Positions 34,290 through 43,966 of a stretch of DNA of 64,000 bases are shown here, in pieces; the stretch's first letter is position 1; every line of letters starts with the position of its first letter. The notes below the pieces were generated by a model, which saw nothing but the letters and a program-made list of their open reading frames with translations, did no database searches and was not told where the DNA came from. The DNA is from Balneolia bacterium. Its GTDB lineage: Bacteria > Bacteroidota > Rhodothermia > Balneolales > Cyclonatronaceae. The DNA lies in assembly GCA_022565795.1 (NCBI GenBank), contig JAIUMA010000003.1:45113-109112 (forward strand), written 5' to 3'. Both the position numbers and the translations under genes were made by a program.

Positions 34290-36410
34290 TCAGGCTATGT
34301 TGTAGACTTTTCTTACAGTCCACTCAATTCCAACCAGTAGAATAACAACTAAAAACCACCAGGCGCTGTGATGCGCTCTGCGAGCTGAGGTGAAGGCTTC
34401 CGTCCTGAATTCATCAAATCCACGGGAGCGCAATTCTTCATGAAGCTCATCCAGCTGTTCAAATGTGAAGAATGCTCCGTCCGTTGTTTCGGCTATAAAC
34501 CGTAGCAGATCATCACGGCGGATGGTATCTGTAAACTCCAGAATACTCTCATTCACGCTGAATGAGCCGGATTGGCGGTCAATTTCAGCTGATCCCCGCT
34601 GTGCTACAGCTTCATATTGATACGTACCGGCAGGCAGGGGACGTGTTTCCAGCCGGAAACGGCCGGAGCCCAGGCTACGCATCACAAAGTCCTGAGAATC
34701 AAATTCATCGCCGGAAATGCTTACGCTTACGCGGGCTTCATTATCAGGTTGTCCCGTTTCTGTCTGTACAGACGCCCGAAAGGTGATGGCTTCACCTTCA
34801 TCAAAGCTGCTCCGGGTCGGGCTGAACTCCAGTAGTCCGTCAGAAACGCCCGTGCTGGTCCACTTCACCAGATTGTTCATCAGGTTGCGGTAGAACTCGC
34901 GATACTCCTGAGTAGTGGACTGCTGCCATCTGTGCCATTGCCAGGCGTTGAGCTGGCTCACCCGATTATTTCCCAATTGCTGCACAGAAAGCATTGGAAT
35001 GCCCGTATTTTCGTTTCTGTGTGAAGTCATCAGCAGATCTCTGGCAATCGAGGCAGATGCGTAGTTTCTAACAGGACCGCGCAGCTCTGGCCCCCGGCTG
35101 AGGTTGCCCGGCATGTCAAAATCGAATACCGCGTGTTCTCGTTCTGCGTCGTTTAGCAGAGGGAGAATGTTTCCAACCGGTGAAGCTGCCCGCTGCCGGA
35201 TTGGGGCAATATTCTGTAAATCACTCTGCAGGTTGTCGAGGTCTGTTCCGGGAAGCGTAAGGAGTAACAGATTCGCTCCTGAAGCAAATTCGGCCAGAGA
35301 TGACCGGAGACCGGCGTCCATCTGGTGATGCGGAAAACCATGGAAAATGACGAGATCAAGCGTGTCTGCAGACTGTGGCGCAGAACCGCCAAGGAAGCGA
35401 TCGCCACCGGACCATGTTCTGTAATCAGCGAGAATGCTCTCATCAGTTGCGAGCAGATGCCGGAGTGAGCTTACGTCCGGATGAATTTCAAATGCGATAT
35501 GCAGAATCCGAACCTGATCATCCTGTACATCTATGGTAAAGCTATACTGATTGTTGGCGGTGGTCCACTCGTCGCCTAATTCAGGAATTTCAATGCGAAA
35601 TCGCTCCGTGCCTTCTTCGGTGAAGTCGACCTCGAACTCGGCGTTGTGAACGGACCTTTCACCGGTAGTTTGTATTGTTTGAACGTCCTCAAGAACATCA
35701 TTCCGGTACAACTGTACCTCGATCGAGCGGTCTGGAAATCCGTCGTTCAGAATTTCAGCACGAATGGCGCCGGTAGAATTGGTGAAGGCTGTCGAGTTAT
35801 AAAAAACGTTTCTAACGAGTACATCGCGCACTGCAGAAGTATCGCCTACTGCTACGGTAAAGACTGGAGCGCCTATGCGCTCTGCAGCTCGCGTTGGATC
35901 CAGACCACGGTTAAAAATTCCATCAGTTACCAGGATGATGGCATCAGGAGTTGAACCCGACTGGTGAAGAGTAGTCAGCGATCGGTTTATATCAGTTACG
36001 CTTCCATCGAGTGGAAGGGAGTCGGGTGTGGTTCGGAACAGGTCACTGTCGAAACCAAATATACGGTAGCGGGTTGAGGTGGTATCGTCCAGGTTGAGGC
36101 CATCTACGACGGCTCTCATACTTTCTTCACCCTGCCAGTCACCTTTTTCAATAGTAACGCTTCGGGTGTTATCGAGCACAACGGCAACATCATTTTTTAA
36201 AGTCCGGCTGTCCTCATACTCATAAACGGGATTAAACAGAAGCAGCAGGAGTATAAATACAGCAAGACTTCTCAGCCCGACGTTTACCCACTTTGCGGTT
36301 CCGGGCAGCTTGGTATTGCCGGAATACGTCCACCAGCCAACGAATACCGAAAAAATTACGGCAAGGGCCAGCAGAAGTATCGCAAGGTCGGATTCAAAGC
36401 CGATTATCAT
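34290..36410 (-). CDS. Large VWA-domain membrane protein
   Basis: 706-residue protein. Two N-terminal membrane segments (about 9-27 and 45-61) lead into a von Willebrand A-like domain (75-190) with a DxTxS metal motif at D80-N-T-R-S84 and T162-D163-G164. Beta-rich domains follow, including a class-I-amidotransferase-like fold region (LVIFHGFPHHQMD). A last membrane segment lies at the C-terminus (AWWFLVVILLVGIEWTV). It is encoded 14 bases after moxR. MoxR ATPases often remodel or load such VWA proteins. Its own role is unknown. Confidence 0.85.
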   Translation of the reverse strand: MIIGFESDLAILLLALAVIFSVFVGWWTYSGNTKLPGTAKWVNVGLRSLAVFILLLLLFNPVYEYEDSRTLKNDVAVVLDNTRSVTIEKGDWQGEESMRAVVDGLNLDDTTSTRYRIFGFDSDLFRTTPDSLPLDGSVTDINRSLTTLHQSGSTPDAIILVTDGIFNRGLDPTRAAERIGAPVFTVAVGDTSAVRDVLVRNVFYNSTAFTNSTGAIRAEILNDGFPDRSIEVQLYRNDVLEDVQTIQTTGERSVHNAEFEVDFTEEGTERFRIEIPELGDEWTTANNQYSFTIDVQDDQVRILHIAFEIHPDVSSLRHLLATDESILADYRTWSGGDRFLGGSAPQSADTLDLVIFHGFPHHQMDAGLRSSLAEFASGANLLLLTLPGTDLDNLQSDLQNIAPIRQRAASPVGNILPLLNDAEREHAVFDFDMPGNLSRGPELRGPVRNYASASIARDLLMTSHRNENTGIPMLSVQQLGNNRVSQLNAWQWHRWQQSTTQEYREFYRNLMNNLVKWTSTGVSDGLLEFSPTRSSFDEGEAITFRASVQTETGQPDNEARVSVSISGDEFDSQDFVMRSLGSGRFRLETRPLPAGTYQYEAVAQRGSAEIDRQSGSFSVNESILEFTDTIRRDDLLRFIAETTDGAFFTFEQLDELHEELRSRGFDEFRTEAFTSARRAHHSAWWFLVVILLVGIEWTVRKVYNIA

Positions 36411-36424
36411 GAAGGTAGTCGGGC

Positions 36425-37420
36425 TTAGGCTTCGCTTAGTATTCGCTTGATGAGGTCTTCAGCTTTAATGCCTTCGGCCTCAGCGGCGTAGTTGTTTACG
36501 ATACGGTGGCGAAGTACCGGAACGGCAATTGCGTTAATATCTTCCTCGGTTACGTTAAAGCGACCCTGTGACAAAGCACGTGTTTTTCCACCCAGAATGA
36601 GGTACTGTGAGGCGCGTGGTCCGGCGCCCCAGGTCATATACTTGTTTACAAAATCAGGAGCGTGCTTGGTGCCGGGACGCGTCATGTTCACGATTTTTAC
36701 CGCATAGTTCATTACGCTTTCAGGCACGGGTACCTGTCGCGTGAGCTGCTGGAATTCAATGATTTCCTCTGCAGACAGAATTGATTTCACCTGCGTATCC
36801 TTGCCGGTAGTAGTCCTGCTTACGATTTCAACTTCTTCTTCAAAGCTTGGGTAATCAAGCCATAAGTTGAACATAAAGCGGTCGAGCTGAGCTTCCGGAA
36901 GAGGATAGGTTCCTTCCTGCTCAATCGGATTTTGAGTTGCCAGAACAAAGAAAGGCTTATCAAGCTGGTACGTAGTTCCGGAGGCAGTTACGTGGTATTC
37001 CTGCATGGCTTCCAGCAGGGCCGCCTGAGTTTTAGGAGGAGTACGGTTAATCTCATCAGCGAGAATGATATTTGCAAAAATCGGACCTTTAAAGAATTTG
37101 AACTCTTTCTTACCGCTAACAGCATCGGAATCGATAATCTCGGTTCCGGTAATATCGCCGGGCATCAAATCCGGTGTAAACTGAATGCGGCTGAAACTCA
37201 GATTAAGCGAGCGGGAAAGCGTTGAGATAAGAAGCGTTTTTGCCAGACCCGGAACACCAATGAGCACACAGTGTCCGCGAGAGAAAAGGCTGATCAGCAG
37301 ATTGTCCACAATATGCTGCTGACCAACCACGATTTTCCCAATTTCTGTTCTCAGCTCATTAAATACTTCATGAAATCGCTTAGCTTTTTCAATGGTTTCC
37401 TGGTTTTGTTCTGTGGACAT
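36425..37420 (-). CDS. MoxR-family AAA+ ATPase
   Basis: 331-residue AAA+ ATPase. Walker A is G-V-P-G-L-A-K61-T62 and Walker B is I-I-L-A-D122-E123. Sensor 1 (VLATQNPIEQEGTYPLPEAQLDRF) and the C-terminal lid are typical of MoxR. It is expected to act as a chaperone that matures a partner protein; the adjacent VWA membrane protein is the natural candidate. The DUF58 and BatA/BatB genes often found in such clusters are not in the window. It is 55 bases downstream of the SurA-like gene. Confidence 0.92.
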   Translation of the reverse strand: MSTEQNQETIEKAKRFHEVFNELRTEIGKIVVGQQHIVDNLLISLFSRGHCVLIGVPGLAKTLLISTLSRSLNLSFSRIQFTPDLMPGDITGTEIIDSDAVSGKKEFKFFKGPIFANIILADEINRTPPKTQAALLEAMQEYHVTASGTTYQLDKPFFVLATQNPIEQEGTYPLPEAQLDRFMFNLWLDYPSFEEEVEIVSRTTTGKDTQVKSILSAEEIIEFQQLTRQVPVPESVMNYAVKIVNMTRPGTKHAPDFVNKYMTWGAGPRASQYLILGGKTRALSQGRFNVTEEDINAIAVPVLRHRIVNNYAAEAEGIKAEDLIKRILSEA

Positions 37421-37475
37421 TCGGGGCAGATTTTGTTAGTAAAAGTATTCGGTTTGTAACAGAAACAGCTATCGG

Positions 37476-38873
37476 TCAGTTCGCGCTGGCGTAAGGACTG
37501 TCGATTCTGTATTCAATAAAAATCTCGTCACGTAGTTCAGATAGCCAGCGGTTCATCGCTTCGAGCTGTTTCTCCTGAAGTGCAAAGTTTCTGATGATGT
37601 CGAAATCCTGCTCCATATTTGCTATATGCTCAGGTATCCGGTTGTTTAGTCGAATAATCCGGAACGCAACCTGTCGATTCTGACCGCTGCCAACGGTGTA
37701 GCGAATCGGTTCAGTGATTTCACCAACTTCATCAAGGTTTACAATAGCTCGGTATAAACCCGGGTCCAGCTCGTCAACAACAAGTCGTCGCTGCCCGGTT
37801 TGGCTATCGAGAAGACGACCACCGGTAGGAGCAGTATTCGGGTCTTCAGAGTGGCGGCGGGCCATATCTGCAAAGCTTTTCCCGTGGGTCAGCACACTGT
37901 CGCGTATGGCTTCAAGTCTTTCAGTTGCGAAGGCTTCATCAACCTGATCTTCCTGAACTTGAATCAAAATTTGGCTGGTTTCAATCTGGTCGCCGCTTCT
38001 GCGATTCAGGCGAATTACGTGGAAGCCGGCGCGGGTGCGAACAACCTCCGAAATGCCGCCGGGTTCAAGAGCGGACGCTGCAGCTGCGTACTCAGAAACA
38101 AGGTCGCTTAGAGGCATCATGGGCAGAAGTCCTCCACGGGAAGCGCCGGGTCCGTCGCTGTGTCTGCGGGCCAGCTCTTCAAAATCAGCACCGTGTGTTA
38201 AAATAGAATCTCTTAAGGCTTCAGCTTTTTGCCGGGCCATTTGCTCGGCTTCCTGTCCGGCGGGTGCAATCTTCACTATATGAGACAGCTCTACCGTTTC
38301 GGGTATGGGTGGCAGTTCTTGAGCCGGAATGGCATCAAAAAATTCCTGAACCTCAGGGCGGGTGATGCGAATACCTCTCATTTTACGCTCACGCACTCGC
38401 TGAACCATAATGTCGCGGCGGAAGCGGTCACGAAATTCAGAGCGAATCTGAATCAGGCTCTGTCCCAGAACCTCTTCAAGGGCCTCTTCGCTTCCTACCT
38501 GAGATACAAGCTGGCGAATACGGCGATCCATTGCGCGGTTAACTTCATCTTCACTTACAACGATGGAGTCAATCTTAGCCTGCTCGTAAAGCACGTTGTT
38601 ATCGATGATATTTTCAAGAACATCATACCACATTTCGTCGCTGTAGCTGATATCACTGCGTTGAGATAAAAATTCGGCCAGCTGAGCATCAACGTCTGAC
38701 TTGAGAATAATCTGATCATTAACTACGGCAACAATTTTATCCAGAACTTCGCGCTGCTGGGCTTCGGATTGCTGCGGCATCATAAGCAGGAAAATGCCAA
38801 ATAACGGCAGTGCGAGCTTCATTAAAGGATTTTTGTAAGTCATTTTGATGGTGTTGATGTAAGGTTTAATCAT
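37476..38873 (-). CDS. SurA-like periplasmic chaperone / parvulin
   Basis: 465-residue exported protein with a signal peptide (LALPLFGIFLLMMPQQSEAQ). It has a SurA-type N-terminal chaperone region (DKIVAVVNDQIILKSDVDAQL) and two parvulin-type rotamase domains (about 170-285 and 290-395). It probably escorts outer membrane proteins to BAM. The start could be the ATG at 38873, which overlaps the upstream stop (8 bases), or an ATG ten codons later (38843) closer to the signal peptide. It is the third of three related genes in tandem. Confidence 0.9.
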   Translation of the reverse strand: MIKPYINTIKMTYKNPLMKLALPLFGIFLLMMPQQSEAQQREVLDKIVAVVNDQIILKSDVDAQLAEFLSQRSDISYSDEMWYDVLENIIDNNVLYEQAKIDSIVVSEDEVNRAMDRRIRQLVSQVGSEEALEEVLGQSLIQIRSEFRDRFRRDIMVQRVRERKMRGIRITRPEVQEFFDAIPAQELPPIPETVELSHIVKIAPAGQEAEQMARQKAEALRDSILTHGADFEELARRHSDGPGASRGGLLPMMPLSDLVSEYAAAASALEPGGISEVVRTRAGFHVIRLNRRSGDQIETSQILIQVQEDQVDEAFATERLEAIRDSVLTHGKSFADMARRHSEDPNTAPTGGRLLDSQTGQRRLVVDELDPGLYRAIVNLDEVGEITEPIRYTVGSGQNRQVAFRIIRLNNRIPEHIANMEQDFDIIRNFALQEKQLEAMNRWLSELRDEIFIEYRIDSPYASAN

Positions 38874-39729
38874 GTAATCGTATGGATCGGTTAGCTTCTG
38901 CCTGACGAATCAGGTTTTGCTGGAATGCGTTTAGTCTTGTTCGTTTTTGTTCTACGGAAATCCAGTGCTCAATTTGCTCAAGAGCCCAATCGAGTTCGGG
39001 TACGGTTCCCTGATCCTCATTTTCGAGTAGCTGCACAAAGTGATACCTGCCGTTTATGTTTCGAATAGGGCTTACTTCTGAAACTCCTATAACTCCAAGA
39101 AATTGTGCCATTGCCGGTTTATCCGGAAGCGCCCCGCTAAGAGGATGAAATACGGTTGATGTCCGGAGGGAATAGGAGGGATCGTCTGCATAGTTTTCGA
39201 CTATTTCCGTCCAGTCGACTCCACGGAGAAGATCGGTGCGAGCCTGCGTGGCTTCATCCATAGTAGCAGCTATCATGTGATGAAACCGGACATGGCGCTC
39301 GGAAAGGACCAGCTGATCGCGGTGCTGCTCGTAGTATCTCATGGCCTGCTCGCGGGTGACTTCAACCTCTTCGGTTTGGTTCATCACATGATCCATCAGT
39401 AACTGAATGAGAAGCTGTCTTTCAAAAGAAGCCATAGCTGCAGAAAAAGCTTCAGTCTGGTTAATTCCGAGCCGGATGGCTTCATCAGCCAGAAGCTGCT
39501 CCCGAACCCATTGCGTGCGGTACCGGTCTACAGAAGCTGCGCTATCCTCAGCTGCAGCGTAGGCAGGAATACGGTCCATAGCTTCGTCGATGGTGAGGCG
39601 ATGGCTTCCGACTTCAGCTATAACCTGCGAGTCAGGTACTTCCCTCTCCGGACCACAGGCAAGCAGGAATACGGTCAGAAACCATATTCCTGCTGTTGAA
39701 ACTATTCTATGGAGGCGATTAGATATCAA
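38866..39729 (-). CDS. Lipoprotein of the SurA/PpiC class, degenerate parvulin
   Basis: 287-residue lipoprotein (lipobox VFLLAC, cysteine near residue 25). The N-terminal part is SurA_N-like (VIAEVGSHRLTIDEAMDRIP). The later part (about 140-245) resembles a rotamase domain but the conserved core is poorly preserved, so it may be a chaperone only. No ATG precedes the signal peptide; the TTG at 39729 lies inside the end of the upstream gene (11-base overlap) and is the only sensible start. It is the middle gene of the three. Confidence 0.8.
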   Translation of the reverse strand: MISNRLHRIVSTAGIWFLTVFLLACGPEREVPDSQVIAEVGSHRLTIDEAMDRIPAYAAAEDSAASVDRYRTQWVREQLLADEAIRLGINQTEAFSAAMASFERQLLIQLLMDHVMNQTEEVEVTREQAMRYYEQHRDQLVLSERHVRFHHMIAATMDEATQARTDLLRGVDWTEIVENYADDPSYSLRTSTVFHPLSGALPDKPAMAQFLGVIGVSEVSPIRNINGRYHFVQLLENEDQGTVPELDWALEQIEHWISVEQKRTRLNAFQQNLIRQAEANRSIRLHD

Positions 39730-41704
39730 CCTGGTCGAGAACCTCTCTTAAGCGTTCCGGATAGGCAATTACGTTGTAGCGTTCGCGCAGCTCGTTGTTC
39801 CACTCTTCATCACGAATAGGCTGGAAGTCAGCTACAACACGCATGAACGCTTCTTCGAAGGTCATCGGGCGTGGTTCCAGTATTTCAGTCAGGAAGAGAA
39901 CGGTTTTACGGTTTCGGTATTCAAATATATCGCTGAATTCACCCGGCTCAACGCCCTGAAGGTAGTCGAATGGAAAGTCTTGCAAGCTATTGATTACGTC
40001 TGTTCTTACGATTAAGCCGCTAACTGCTTCGCGGATGTCGTCAATATCCGTGCCGTTGTGAATGGCCTCTTTGGCTTCTTCAATCTTGGACTCGCTGTCG
40101 GCACTTATGCGATAGTATCGGTAGCGTGTACCGAACGCATAGTTCTCTGCATTGGCTTCGAAAATCTCTTTTAATCTGGCAGTATCCTGAGCCGCGTAGT
40201 TCCAGACTTCGGTTTCTGTAAGTTTGAATACGGCAAGACCTTCATGATAGCGCTGGCTTAGCTCCTTGAAATCAGGGAATTCATCTTTTGTTACCTGTAC
40301 AATTACGTCTTCTGCTTTTTCGTCTTTAAATACGTCGAGCAGGTTATGGCGATAGCGGCGGTCGTTAGTGTTTTCAACGGCACGCGCCACAAAAGTAATG
40401 AATTCCTGAAGAGTGTAGGTCTGGTCTGCAATAGTGTAAATCGGCATTTCCAGCTGCTCGTCGGTGAAGTCGAGTTCGAGTACGTTCAGTCCGGGATGGC
40501 TGTCATGAACCTCAAGGAAAAACTCGTAGGTTGAAGTGTGAAGACTGTCTCCGGCTGTGCGACGTACGTTTTCCAATGTAATGGTTCTGTTTTCGCGGTA
40601 GCGGGGCAGGGCACGAAGACGCTCATACATGGCATCACGAAACTGCTCGTCGCTCTCGTAAGTGCGTATGGAGTCGAGACGGACAATATGAATACCGTAT
40701 TCGCTTACGAAAGGTTCTGTGAATGTCCCTTGCTCTTCAAGCTGTTCTATATTTTCCAGAAATATAGGCTGGTAGCGGGCACGTTGTATCCAGCCTATGT
40801 CGCCGCCGCTGCTGCGCGTATCAGGATCTTCGGAAAACTCCATGGTAATCTCATCCCAGTCGCCACCTTCGTTTAGCTGCGCATAAGCTTCCTGAGCCTT
40901 TTCCATTGATGCTTCCTCAGAAACATTGGCGCCGCGTGTGCGGAAGTAAATATGAGAGTAATTTTTTTCGGGTACGGTTTCACGCTTATCATAAACATGA
41001 ACGATATGGTAGCCAAAGCTGGTGCGAAAAGGCATCGAAACATCACCAACTTCTGTAGTGTAGGTAACGTCTTCGAATGGTTTTACTGCCCAACCGGCAG
41101 AAATGAAACCAAGATCACCACCCATGCTTTGTCCGCGTTGAGAGGATGAATATTCATTAGAAATTTCTACAAAGCTGCGCGTGTCTTCCTCAGAGAGAAA
41201 TAACTCTCGGGCTTCCATCAGACGATTGTAGGCTTCAAGCGTATCAGCGGGGGTGGCGTCTTCCCGTACTGCGATGAGCACATGCGAAGTGCCAACTTCA
41301 TATTGGGCGCGTTCAACCATTTCATCAAGCAGCTCGTCACGAAATCGCATTTCGAGCCAGTAAGGAAAGACTGACTGCATCTGATACTGTTCTAGTTCGG
41401 CAAGAACTTCGGGGTCATCGTAGAATCCATCATCTTTAGTAGCTTGTACTTTTGCAAGGTAGACGAGGTATAAGTCGAGGAACTCCATTATTTCCTGTCT
41501 TGTGAGATCAGGGTCTTCTTCTTCCAGTAAAGGAGATGAAAAAAAATTAGCTCTGAGCTCGCCATAGGTTACGTCTGTGCCATCCACAGATCCGACTACC
41601 GTTGCTTCAACATCATCTGAGGCTGACTTAAACAGTGAGCAACCTGCAAAACTTGCAGCGATGATAAAAAGAGCCAGAAATCTGATTGAACCTGAAGGTT
41701 TCAT
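39719..41704 (-). CDS. PpiC/PpiD-like lipoprotein peptidyl-prolyl isomerase
   Basis: 661-residue lipoprotein with lipidation at C22 (SFAGCSLF). A SurA-like N-terminus (VVGSVDGTDVTYGELRANFF) is followed by two parvulin domains: about 140-240 (SHVLIAVRE, GGDLGFISAGWAVKPFEDVTY, SFGYHIVHVYD) and about 247-350 (YSHIYFRTRG, SSGGDIGWIQRARYQP, YGIHIVRLD). A long C-terminal helical and mixed region follows (350-661). It is the first gene of the chaperone run and probably acts on outer membrane or lipoprotein clients. Family PpiD is membrane-anchored by a helix; here the anchor is a lipid. Confidence 0.9.
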   Translation of the reverse strand: MKPSGSIRFLALFIIAASFAGCSLFKSASDDVEATVVGSVDGTDVTYGELRANFFSSPLLEEEDPDLTRQEIMEFLDLYLVYLAKVQATKDDGFYDDPEVLAELEQYQMQSVFPYWLEMRFRDELLDEMVERAQYEVGTSHVLIAVREDATPADTLEAYNRLMEARELFLSEEDTRSFVEISNEYSSSQRGQSMGGDLGFISAGWAVKPFEDVTYTTEVGDVSMPFRTSFGYHIVHVYDKRETVPEKNYSHIYFRTRGANVSEEASMEKAQEAYAQLNEGGDWDEITMEFSEDPDTRSSGGDIGWIQRARYQPIFLENIEQLEEQGTFTEPFVSEYGIHIVRLDSIRTYESDEQFRDAMYERLRALPRYRENRTITLENVRRTAGDSLHTSTYEFFLEVHDSHPGLNVLELDFTDEQLEMPIYTIADQTYTLQEFITFVARAVENTNDRRYRHNLLDVFKDEKAEDVIVQVTKDEFPDFKELSQRYHEGLAVFKLTETEVWNYAAQDTARLKEIFEANAENYAFGTRYRYYRISADSESKIEEAKEAIHNGTDIDDIREAVSGLIVRTDVINSLQDFPFDYLQGVEPGEFSDIFEYRNRKTVLFLTEILEPRPMTFEEAFMRVVADFQPIRDEEWNNELRERYNVIAYPERLREVLDQVDI

Positions 41705-41913
41705 AGAATGTATGATGCGATTAGTGGATTAGGTGATAGTTGATTGTAAGCGTTAGATTTGTGCTCGCAGGGAATTCCGTAAGACCGAAACTGCTTAAGC
41801 CTCACAAAATACATAAAATTTAACTTCGAGTGAAGATAAAGCAGTTTTGAAAATCATACTGCAAAACGCAGAATGACCGCTTTGATTGTACGGAATGCCA
41901 CAGTCTTAAACAG

Positions 41914-41942
41914 AAAAGGACAGTCGTGATGACTGTCCTTTT
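41914..41942 (-). terminator. Intrinsic terminator of the tdk-nupC unit
   Basis: A 12 bp perfect stem (AAAAGGACAGTC / GACTGTCCTTTT) with a five-base loop, 24 bases after the nupC stop. It isolates nupC from the chaperone operon. Confidence 0.88.
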
Positions 41943-41965
41943 GTATGAAATAGATGAAACGGCCT

Positions 41966-43297
41966 TTAGTAGAGCACGCCGGCAATTGTGGCTGTCATCA
42001 TATTGGCAAGCGTGCCGGCAAGCACGGCAAGAAGTCCGAATCGGGCCAGGTCTGATTTGCGTGAAGGCGCTAGTCCGCCGATACCGCCAATCTGAATTGC
42101 AATAGAAGAGAAGTTGGCAAAGCCGCATAATGCAAAAGTTGCCATAAAAATGGTGCGCTCTTCAAGGGCGCCGTCCATCACAAACTGTGATAAATCGATA
42201 AATGCTATAAACTCAGTGAGTACAATCTTAGTACCAATCATCGAACCCACATTTACCGCATCCACCCAGGGGACGCCAATCAAAAAGGCTAAAGGAGCAA
42301 ATATATAGCCTAATAATCCCTGAATTGTCAACTCGAAGTTTTCGGAGATTGAGTTCAGCCCGGTCATGTCGCCAAATATGCCCAGGAAATGGTTGAATAA
42401 AGCCAGAATCGCAATAAATGCAAGTAGCATCGCGCCTACATTCAGCGATAGCTTCAGGCCTTCCGTAGCGCCCGAGGAAGCGGCTTCTATACCGTTAGCA
42501 TCGGTTTTCTCAACTTCGATTTTTACCTCACCCATTGTGACGGGCTTTTCAGTTTCCGGATAGAGAATTTTGGCAATTACAAGTGCAGCCGGAGCGGCCA
42601 TAAGGCTGGCACCGAGAAGCTGCTCGGCAAAAAGCTGACGACCAACCTCAAGAGCAAGTTCGTTGGCTTGGGCATAGGAGTCACCGAGCATCTGAATGTA
42701 TGCCGCCATGATGCCACCGGCGATGGTTGCCATACCGCCCGTCATAACGGCAAGAAGCTCAGACTGGGTCATTTTTTCGATGTATGGCTTTACAACAAGT
42801 GGAGCCTCTGTCTGCCCGACGAAGATGTTTGCAATAACAGAGAGGGACTCGGCGCCTGAAGTACCCATTAGCTTTTGCATCCCGGATGCCATCACCTTAA
42901 CCACAAACTGTAGTATTCCGTAGTGGTATAGGATGGTTGTGATGGATGCAAAAAAGACAATGGTTGGCAGTACCTGAAAGGCAAAGAAAAAACCAAGGCT
43001 TCCTTCCATTCCAGGGCCCATTGCAAGATCTCCAAATATGAAAGCTGCGCCTTCGGTCGTGAATTCAAGCACAAGTACAAAAAAGGAAGATACAAAGCTG
43101 AAAAAGAGTTTCGGCCAGCCCAGAGGCGCGAAAAACTCAGCCATGTCTGAGCCTTTTAGTATAAAAAGAGCAAGCGTGAGCTGGATGCCAAGACCAATAC
43201 CAACAAGCCGCCAGCTGATAGCTTTGCGGTTGTTACTGAGTGCCAGGGCAATGCTGAGGATAACTGCCATCCCCAGAATACCGCGTAAAAGTTCCAT
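41966..43297 (-). CDS. nupC: Concentrative nucleoside transporter (NupC family)
   Basis: 443-residue polytopic CNT-family transporter that imports nucleosides with sodium or protons. It has an N-terminal helical part with NNRKAISWRLVGIGLG and the conserved core VFVGQTEAPLVVKPYIEKMTQSELL. GGMATIAGGIMAAYIQML and the late GFANFSSIAIQIGGIGGLAP are also present. Length is typical for bacterial members (400-450). It is 15 bases downstream of tdk, which phosphorylates imported thymidine. Which nucleosides it takes is not readable from sequence. Confidence 0.93.
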   Translation of the reverse strand: MELLRGILGMAVILSIALALSNNRKAISWRLVGIGLGIQLTLALFILKGSDMAEFFAPLGWPKLFFSFVSSFFVLVLEFTTEGAAFIFGDLAMGPGMEGSLGFFFAFQVLPTIVFFASITTILYHYGILQFVVKVMASGMQKLMGTSGAESLSVIANIFVGQTEAPLVVKPYIEKMTQSELLAVMTGGMATIAGGIMAAYIQMLGDSYAQANELALEVGRQLFAEQLLGASLMAAPAALVIAKILYPETEKPVTMGEVKIEVEKTDANGIEAASSGATEGLKLSLNVGAMLLAFIAILALFNHFLGIFGDMTGLNSISENFELTIQGLLGYIFAPLAFLIGVPWVDAVNVGSMIGTKIVLTEFIAFIDLSQFVMDGALEERTIFMATFALCGFANFSSIAIQIGGIGGLAPSRKSDLARFGLLAVLAGTLANMMTATIAGVLY

Positions 43298-43312
43298 GTA
43301 GTTATGAGTTAG

Positions 43313-43966
43313 TTATGTGTCTGAATCAGGTGATTGCTTCGTTGACTCGCTGGTCACGTCGGCATTTAAAGGTTCAATCGTTCGTCCACGGCGCTTATCA
43401 ACCGGCGGGCGAAAACAATGACGAGCCCGTGGTTCGTAAGCGTCTTTTTCACCAACCAGGATGCGGTCGGTGCTCTCGGATATTCGTTGGGAGAAGTTCG
43501 CAATGTGTCCGCTTTCGGAACAAATTGCATGAAGTTTGGTAACGTATTCCGCTATGGCCAGCAGGTGGGGCATAGGCTCAAATGGCTTGCCGAGATAGTC
43601 CATGTCCAGACCGGCGATGATTACGCGCTTACCGTCGTTTGCGAGGGTGTTTGCAACATCAATCAGGCGGTTGTCGAAGAACTGGGCCTCATCTATACAG
43701 ACTACCTCCGAGTTGCCGGTCATCAATACAATCTGGTCTGCCGTTGAGGCTACAATTCCGGGAAGCCTGGTTGAGTTGTGAGAAACCACCATTTCCTCTG
43801 CATAGCGGTTATCGATAGCCGGCTTTACTACAACAACACGCTGACCGGCGATTTGCGCTCGTCTGGCTCTTCTAATGAGTTCTTCAGTCTTTCCGCTGAA
43901 CATGCCCCCGCAAATGACTTCAATCCAGCCAATGCGTCTATTAATAACAGTAGGTTCGGTAAACAT
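43313..43966 (-). CDS. tdk: Thymidine kinase (type II) with reduced zinc site
   Basis: 217-residue thymidine kinase. The P-loop GGMFSGKTEEL (20-30), the DEAQFFD with catalytic E93 and the lasso region (about 145-185) are present. Type II enzymes bind structural zinc through two CxxC-type pairs; here C149 and C184 remain, while S152 and A181 replace the partners, so the site cannot bind zinc in the usual way. The tail beyond 190 is polar. Salvage function with nupC is inferred from the adjacent gene. Confidence 0.93.
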   Translation of the reverse strand: MFTEPTVINRRIGWIEVICGGMFSGKTEELIRRARRAQIAGQRVVVVKPAIDNRYAEEMVVSHNSTRLPGIVASTADQIVLMTGNSEVVCIDEAQFFDNRLIDVANTLANDGKRVIIAGLDMDYLGKPFEPMPHLLAIAEYVTKLHAICSESGHIANFSQRISESTDRILVGEKDAYEPRARHCFRPPVDKRRGRTIEPLNADVTSESTKQSPDSDT

